Shown: positions 62,760 to 64,000 of the stretch, one piece after another
How the letters are laid out: each line of letters opens with the position of its first letter
Position numbering within the stretch: position 1 is the first letter of the stretch
Assembly: GCF_014698825.1 (NCBI RefSeq)
Contig: NZ_JACJTT010000006.1
Coordinates: 146,046 to 210,045 of the forward strand
DNA length: 64,000 bases
Direction: 5' to 3'
From: Richelia sinica FACHB-800
GTDB lineage: Bacteria > Cyanobacteriota > Cyanobacteriia > Cyanobacteriales > Nostocaceae
Translations under genes and position numbers: made by a program
The notes under the pieces: model-generated
The model's database searches: none
Seen by the model: only the letters and a program-made list of their open reading frames with translations
What the model was told of the DNA's origin: nothing

Positions 62760-63329
62760 TTACAGACCTTCTAAAGGTACACCCAAAAAGCGAGCTAACT
62801 CAGCCCCTTGAATTTCCAAGTCTGACAAAGATAAGGGCTGACCAACTCTAGTCAGAGGGATGTCCCGTCTACCCTTGACCCGCAGATACAATGCACGTTG
62901 AGGATTGAGACCTTCTTTAATATAAATCCGCACCGATTGTACATCTTGAATGCGGCTTTCTATCTCAATCCGGCGATTTTTGCCAGGAAATCCCCACCGA
63001 AAGACCGTGAGTTTACCTGTTTCTTGATTAAATTCGTTATAGCCACCGCCTACATCCCAAAGAATGACCAGCCATAGATACAAGGCTAGCAACACACCAG
63101 CAGTGCCATATAAGCCCATAACCAACCCTTGGGGGACAAAGACTAATTGAGTTGGATCAGTAACTATGAGTAAATTGACTTTGAGGTAACTGGAGATAGC
63201 AGCTAATAAAAAGCCTGAAGCTCCTAAAGTGACGATACTGGCCCACCAGTAGTTACTAAACCGACGAGAACCGAGAACGTTTTGATGGAGAACGCTATCG
63301 CCTTTATTAATCGTTGATGATGCCGTCAT
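62760..63329 (-). CDS. ycf4: Photosystem I assembly protein Ycf4
   Basis: 189 residues. Two thylakoid membrane helices (~27-50 and ~65-90: WWASIVTLGASGFLLAAISSYL, LVMGLYGTAGVLLALYLWLVI), then the conserved WDVGGGYNEFNQETGKLTVFRWGFPGKNRRI and IYIKEGLNPQRALYLRVKGRRDIPLTRVG stromal region. Acts as a scaffold in PSI assembly. Divergent from psbD, the common cyanobacterial arrangement. Confidence 0.97.
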   Translation of the reverse strand: MTASSTINKGDSVLHQNVLGSRRFSNYWWASIVTLGASGFLLAAISSYLKVNLLIVTDPTQLVFVPQGLVMGLYGTAGVLLALYLWLVILWDVGGGYNEFNQETGKLTVFRWGFPGKNRRIEIESRIQDVQSVRIYIKEGLNPQRALYLRVKGRRDIPLTRVGQPLSLSDLEIQGAELARFLGVPLEGL

Positions 63330-63779
63330 AGAACTACCTTAGCCCATGAGTTATTCCCCTTAAAAGTCTGCCACTTCACGAGTCTGTATTGCAAGTTGTG
63401 ATCTTTCTGAGAAAAGTTGTGTCAGATTGTTAAATTTCTGATATTGATAGTAATAAATATCTTAAATACCTAATTCACTTGCGTATCTCCCACGCAAATC
63501 TGGATGAATGTGATAAGTTAAGAATCATTAAGTTACCACAAACTAGATTACTAGTGGATGGTACCGATAATGGCATAATCCTGAGAAATGGCCAAATAAT
63601 TACGGCAGCAAATTCTCAGAAACCTATCTACTGTTCAGTAGATAAAAGTGTCAAAAAACACGTTGAATTCCTCACGGTAGTGATTCAAGAGTCATACCAG
63701 GGAGAAATTCCCAGGCACAAAACTCAAGAATCTGCCTTAAAAACGTCGCAATTTTAGTAAAAAAGAGGATTTTACTTAG
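63330..63779. promoter_or_regulatory. Divergent ycf4/psbD intergenic region
   Basis: 450 bp, presumably containing the promoters for both genes and the psbD 5' untranslated leader. AAGAGGAT at 63763-63770 is the probable psbD ribosome-binding site. A TTG-initiated frame at 63479-63757 has no recognisable content, and I treat it as leader. Confidence 0.5.
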
Positions 63780-64000
63780 ATGACCATCGCAGTAGGCCGC
63801 CCCACGAGTAGCAGAGGGTGGTTTGACGTACTAGACGACTGGTTGAAGCGCGATCGCTTCGTATTCATAGGATGGTCAGGGCTATTACTATTCCCCTGCG
63901 CCTTCCTAGCACTAGGCGGTTGGCTCACAGGGACAACCTTCGTCACCTCCTGGTACACCCACGGACTAGCCTCATCCTACCTAGAAGGATGTAACTTCCT
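63780..64000 (+). CDS. psbD: Photosystem II D2 protein, 3' truncated by window edge
   Basis: ATG at 63780. [20 protein letters not shown]...[49 protein letters not shown] is the D2 N terminus: the stromal segment and the first membrane helix. 73 codons are visible of about 352. In cyanobacteria psbD often overlaps psbC, which would lie beyond the window. Confidence 0.98.
   Translation, partial: MTIAVGRPTSSRGWFDVLDDWLKRDRFVFIGWSGLLLFPCAFLALGGWLTGTTFVTSWYTHGLASSYLEGCNF

Noticed and set aside
63479..63757. 92-codon open frame upstream of psbD
   Set aside because: TTG start, no family resemblance. More likely psbD leader or promoter DNA.

Overview
The window reads as the chromosome of a filamentous, probably heterocyst-forming cyanobacterium (Nostocales, Anabaena/Nostoc-like). 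Evidence: an rbcL-rbcX-rbcS operon with a long leader and an NtcA-like site, ycf4 divergent from psbD, many GCGATCGC (HIP1) octamers, low GC, PEP-CTERM, pentapeptide and CHASE2 proteins, and several dispersed palindromic repeats of the kind common in Nostocales. The organism assignment is inference; no rRNA or tRNA gene was recognised.

Layout. 1-3.0 kb is accessory: a truncated DUF262/AlbA_2 protein, a 161-bp MITE-like element with a perfect 8-bp target duplication sitting inside a host inverted repeat, a HigBA-like toxin-antitoxin pair and a C-terminal remnant of acetyl-CoA synthetase. 3-16.5 kb holds housekeeping genes (tilS, acylphosphatase, an alpha-type DAHP synthase, prmA, serA, panB) mixed with conserved proteins of unknown function. 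17-20.5 kb is the RuBisCO operon. 20.5-28 kb holds gamma-glutamyltransferase, a split GDT1-type Mn exporter pair and a large two-partner-secretion adhesin. 27.9-33.7 kb is signalling: a STAS/RsbW/PP2C partner-switching set, then DUF928 and a CHASE2 cyclase. 34-48 kb has an ABC exporter, galE, two hybrid histidine kinases, ssb and mfd. 48.4-52 kb is a compact four-gene minus-strand cluster (UbiA phosphoribosyltransferase, HAD phosphatase, SMR-type protein, polytopic GT-C-like protein) that looks like a polyprenyl-phosphate-pentose pathway. 52.5-58.6 kb has a HAMP adenylate cyclase, pentapeptide proteins, YraN and a hydrolase-fold protein lacking catalytic residues. 59-64 kb has a beta-type DAHP synthase, a KAS, a cyclophilin lipoprotein, ycf4 and the 5' end of psbD.

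The standout observation is upstream of the beta-type DAHP synthase (59177). Two successive short ORFs encode peptides extremely rich in Phe, Tyr and Trp (7 of 18 and 8 of 20 residues). Each is followed by an antiterminator/terminator pair, and the 3' end of each leader ORF forms the 5' arm of the antiterminator. This is the architecture of ribosome-mediated transcription attenuation, present here as a tandem array controlling the first step of the shikimate pathway. The second DAHP synthase in the window (8211) shows no such leader.
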